DNA from: Mycosarcoma maydis
Taxonomy: Eukaryota; Basidiomycota; Ustilaginomycetes; Ustilaginales
Reading direction: 5' to 3'
NCBI RefSeq assembly: GCF_000328475.2
Contig: NC_026499.1
Coordinates: forward strand, 62,001 to 126,000
Length of the DNA stretch: 64,000 bases
Shown here: positions 61,016 to 64,000 of the stretch, piece after piece
Layout of the letters: each line of letters starts with the position of its first letter
How positions within the stretch are numbered: position 1 is the first letter of the stretch
Notes under the pieces: model-generated
What the model saw: the letters and a program-made list of their open reading frames with translations, nothing else
The model's database searches: none
What the model was told of the DNA's origin: nothing
Position numbers and translations under genes: made by a program

Positions 61016-62733
61016 GCAGACTTTCGCTTTTGTCGAGGTCGCTGCAATTCACCCTCGTCGTCGTCCGAGTCAGAATGCTCCGAGGTGGGTTTCCTGCGCG
61101 TATTCCGCGACAGTTGTGGAGCGTGCTTGATGTGCTCATCCAGGCTGACGTCCGCGTCGGGTTGGTCGAAGCGGTCGGCCTCGGCACACTTGGCAGCATC
61201 CGAACCAGCAGCGCGGCGCTTGGTCGATGCACGAGTCGTCGGGATCATCGGAAGCGCCACGGCAGCGGTGGCAGCATTCGCAGCCTCGGCAGCCGCGGCA
61301 GCCGCGCGCGCAGCTGCAGTTGCCGCTTCCAACTTGGTCCTCTCCTCGGCGATCAACTGTCTCGCTTCCTTCATGGCGTGGTCTCTCACCCCCCACTTGA
61401 TCCACTCGGCAAAGTTCTGGTACATAAAGTGTTGCTGGGGACCCACGACACAACCGGGACGCATGAAGCGCATGAATCCAATCGCCTCGCCTGCACTGAA
61501 GCCGTGTTTCCACACCAAATACGCGCCGATCAGCACGCCGGTCCTGCCCAAGCCGGCTTTGCAGTGCACTGCCACTACGCCGTCGTGTGCAATGACGTGG
61601 TCGGCCTTGGCGATAAAGTCGGCGAGGATTTCGTCGGTGGGGTTGGATCCATCGTCAAAGTACATGTCGCTGTGATCGATGCCGACATTCAGGAAGGCTT
61701 CTCGGTCGTACAGCGGGTTGTTGAGGCGCACCACGAGTTTGACACCGCGATCTTTGAAGTAGCGAATCGTCTTACCAAACAGCTTGTCCTCGCCCGGTGG
61801 ACGAAACGAGTACGAGGCGGGTAAGCGACCTTCACCAACACGCAACGCTTCCACATAGTTGCGGTCGTTGGGTGAAGCAAATGCGATAAAGTTGGGCGTG
61901 ATCCAATTCCAGTCGCCGTGCGAAACCTGTTCGTACTTTTCATACTCATCCAGATTGAAAGTGGTGAGATCAAGCAGACCCGAGTTGATAGCGCGGTGAA
62001 CGCCGTAGAGGATGTCTTGGATGGACAGGTTGTAGTCTGCACGACCGTAACCAGCGTCGCGGAAAGGCTTAAATTCGAGTTCCGAGATCGGGTAGAAGGC
62101 GTCTGCTGGTGTGACTTTGCCGATGATCATAGCATAGAGTGTGACGAGCAGAGCTGCATTTGCCTTTTGCGCCGGGGCGTTGGTGGTGTAGAGTACCAGT
62201 GTGGCATCGTGCATCTGTGGATCGGTGAGCATGTGGTGAACGTGCAAGCAGAAGCGGTAAAACATGCCGACGTTGAGCGGGCCCCAATCGAACCAGAAGC
62301 TGAGGTAAACCAGATCGTGGTCGATGTTGAACCAATGCAAGCGGCTAGGGTTGGTTTCGGTAGGGTCGATGTACTTTTTGACTTCAGCATCGTCAAAGTT
62401 CTTCCAGGCTGGTGGCAGACCATCTTGCTCGTTGAGATCGTCCTCGGAGGGCAGGTCGCCGTTGAACCAGGTGAACCAGAGCCGTTTGTGGATACGAATG
62501 AGAGGGTGAGCGGGCCAGAGCTTGTTGGCACTCGTGGCTCCAGCGGCGTTTCTCGAGGAGCGCTGCGGCGAGGCATTCTCGAAGCCTTGAAGGACCGCCT
62601 CTTCGATGAGCTGGTCGTCTGGATGCGGTGTAGAGCTGCTCTCTGCGTCGGAATCGAGAAAGTCAGAGTCGTCTGGTGCGATAATGTGGTCCTGTCTGTC
62701 CTGAAGAACGAACGCGGCGGATGTGGAAGCCAT
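59461..62733 (-). CDS. CDC14: Dual-specificity phosphatase Cdc14
   Basis: 1090 residues. An acidic N-terminal extension (about 75 residues) precedes the Cdc14 core: RLHWFNIDHDLVYLSFWFDWGPLN, YTTNAPAQKANAALL, then the catalytic half with the P-loop VHCKAGLGRTG (Cys at about 391) and FMRFMRPGCVVGPQQHFMY. After about residue 475 a 600-residue low-complexity tail follows, basic and Ser/Thr-rich, with about 18 consecutive Ala encoded by a CAG-complement repeat. Cdc14 removes Cdk1 phosphates in mitotic exit and cytokinesis (family knowledge). The tail has many Ser-Pro/Thr-Pro sites, so Cdk regulation is plausible. The tail is longer than in yeast (551 residues in total). Intronless. Confidence 0.96.
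60966..61013. repeat. CAG trinucleotide repeat coding poly-Ala in CDC14
   Basis: Sixteen CAG units on the plus strand, read on the minus strand as GCT/GCA-type Ala codons in the CDC14 tail. Confidence 0.93.
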
Positions 62734-63576
62734 CTTGACTGTGTGAGTTGAGCGCTCGAATTATAGCTTGGTTTATGCTACAAAGATACTAGAAGCGTTT
62801 GATGGGTGAGAGAGTATGCAATGCTATATATAGTGTCACCAGATAGAAACGATGCCAGAAGACAGAAAGCTTGATGTTGGTGGACGTGCGCGCCAGTCGA
62901 GTTCGACTCGGAACGGGATGATTGTCTCCAGCGCTTGGACTGGAGACAGAAATGCGTACGAGGCTATAAGTACTGATGACGAGCGGGAATGCGTATATGG
63001 GAAGAAAGACAGAGTTGGACCGTTACGAGTTGTCAGTGTGCCAAGCAAGTCACGCAAGGCCGTCACAACACACGGCGGCGTTCTATCGCTGAGCGTTGAA
63101 TCAGCTTCACTCAGCCTCAGTCTCAGACTCTTCAGATTCGGCAGTTGGAGAGTTGTTTTGGCCCCCAACCACGCCATAGGCGCGTCTCGGTTGACTCTCT
63201 GCGCGTGACTCTGCCGGTGTTTTGACCTTTTTGGGCAGCTCAAAACTCCACACCCACGAGCTCCGTCTGGATTTGTCACTTTCTGCACCTTAACATTGCT
63301 GGTTATTCACGATTCACGATTTACGATAGCGCACTTTCAGCCAGCCTCGTCGTCGTCACAATCACGATCACGAATCACAATCACGAATCTAGCATGAGCA
63401 AAAATCGCATCTCTCTCTCTCTCTCTCTCTCTCCCACGCACATAGAGCCCGGTCCAATCACGAATACGTGAGATCTCTTTCGGTCGGCATCCGCCTGGTT
63501 GACTTCAAGTCCATGCACCCTTCAACAGAGGCAAAGACCAACTGCAGAACAAGAGGCGACTACTCTGCTTTCTACC
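62734..63576. promoter_or_regulatory. CDC14 promoter and UBA1 3' flank
   Basis: Both neighbours are on the minus strand, so this is the CDC14 promoter followed by the UBA1 3' region. CTATATATAG at about 62823-62832 is a TATA-like palindrome about 90 bp upstream of the CDC14 ATG. GATTCACGATT units lie near 63308-63390. No gene supported. Confidence 0.5.
63411..63433. repeat. CT dinucleotide microsatellite
   Basis: About 11 CT units in the UBA1 3' flank. Confidence 0.9.
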
Positions 63577-64000
63577 TTACTTGACCTTGACCACTACAAA
63601 TGGCACCTCGACATCCTCGCCCTCCAAGTCATCCGCCATGATCTCGACAATCACCCACTGCGCATGCTTCGGGATGGGCTTCTTGGACACCGTCTCGATC
63701 AGCGTGCTCATCTTCATCTTGAGCCTCTCTTCCCTCTTCCTGGCGGGTAAGAATGCCGAAAATAGCATCGAAACGCCCGAGCTCAGCATCGACACCTCCA
63801 GCCCATGTTTGTCCTTAAACAGGTCTAGGAACTCTTGCAGCGTCACATCCTGCTCCACCTTGAAGCGCGACCACAGCGTCCACTCTGTGTCGTTGTACTT
63901 GAGCTTTTGGGCGGCGATCGGGTCACTGAACGCGATAAACGGCAGCGCAAGGTTGACAAACGCGTTCGAGTATGCTTCCAGCGACTTTTTCTCGTCGAGC
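63577..64000 (-). CDS. UBA1: Ubiquitin-activating enzyme E1, C-terminal part (truncated by window edge)
   Basis: Only the last 140 residues are inside the window; the frame is open through 64000 and must continue beyond it. Visible sequence runs from the end of the catalytic region (NAFVNLALPFIAFSDP, KLKYNDTEWTLWSRF) into the ubiquitin-fold domain: VTLQEFLDLFKDKHGLEVSM, LSSGVSMLFSAFLP, RLKMKMSTLIETVSKKPIP and DLEGEDVEVPFVVVKVK to the stop. These match the UFD of Uba1, which recruits E2 enzymes (family knowledge). Other E1-like proteins (SUMO or NEDD8 activators) lack this exact ending. The start codon lies outside, to the right of the window. Confidence 0.93.
   Translation of the reverse strand, partial: LDEKKSLEAYSNAFVNLALPFIAFSDPIAAQKLKYNDTEWTLWSRFKVEQDVTLQEFLDLFKDKHGLEVSMLSSGVSMLFSAFLPARKREERLKMKMSTLIETVSKKPIPKHAQWVIVEIMADDLEGEDVEVPFVVVKVK

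Noticed and set aside
61918..62751. 277-codon plus-strand frame
   Set aside because: Antisense to the conserved CDC14 core.

Overview
The window is nuclear DNA of a smut fungus (Ustilaginomycotina), most probably Ustilago maydis or a very close relative. The grounds are compact and mostly intronless genes, GT..AG introns with CTAAC/CTGAC-type branch sites, and intergenic DNA peppered with a 7-bp unit (ATTCACG / ATTCGTG and complements). There is also a five-member tandem cluster of small secreted eight-cysteine proteins that fits the maize-induced mig2 family. Species and family assignment rest on recalled family knowledge, not on a database search. A run of exactly 100 N at 1542-1641 marks an assembly gap, so the first 1.5 kb may not be truly contiguous with the rest.

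Layout. 0-11.6 kb: a DinB-like protein, the gap, a gene-free stretch, a GPI-anchored macrophage-activating-glycoprotein-type protein, VFA1, RAT1 and a small unknown protein. 11.6-16.7 kb: gene-poor DNA with short tandem repeats and one doubtful ORF. 16.7-27.7 kb: phosphomannose isomerase, a multi-pass membrane protein, CGI121 (KEOPS), NDUFB7 (complex I, four exons that I assembled by hand), KGD4 (three exons) and TLG2. 27.9-36.3 kb: PMT1, a lipase of the steryl-ester-hydrolase type and SEC63. 37.1-40.4 kb: one uninterrupted reading frame joining an N-terminal PITH domain to a C-terminal CENP-T histone fold. 41.1-48.2 kb: the secreted-protein cluster (four intact genes, one with an in-frame TGA), bracketed by two copies of a roughly 170-190 bp repeat. 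49.2-64 kb: MAM33, a Nop13/Rnp24-type RNA-binding protein, mitochondrial prolyl-tRNA synthetase (AIM10), a short/branched-chain acyl-CoA dehydrogenase, a three-exon SDR, CDC14, and the C-terminal end of the ubiquitin-activating enzyme UBA1 running off the right edge.

How the genes relate. Most are housekeeping genes with no operon logic. Several act in the secretory route: MPI makes mannose-6-phosphate for GDP-mannose and Dol-P-mannose, the donor used by PMT1; SEC63 works at the translocon; TLG2 is a TGN/endosome SNARE. Several encode mitochondrial proteins (NDUFB7, KGD4, MAM33, AIM10, acyl-CoA dehydrogenase). NDUFB7 and KGD4 share one divergent promoter region. The accessory part is the effector-like cluster, where promoters and signal peptides are far better conserved than the mature proteins.

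The two most notable items are the PITH-CENP-T fusion frame and the structure of the effector cluster: a 584-residue member with Kex2-like repeated modules, a nonsense-interrupted member, a recent promoter and signal-peptide duplication, and repeats at both borders.
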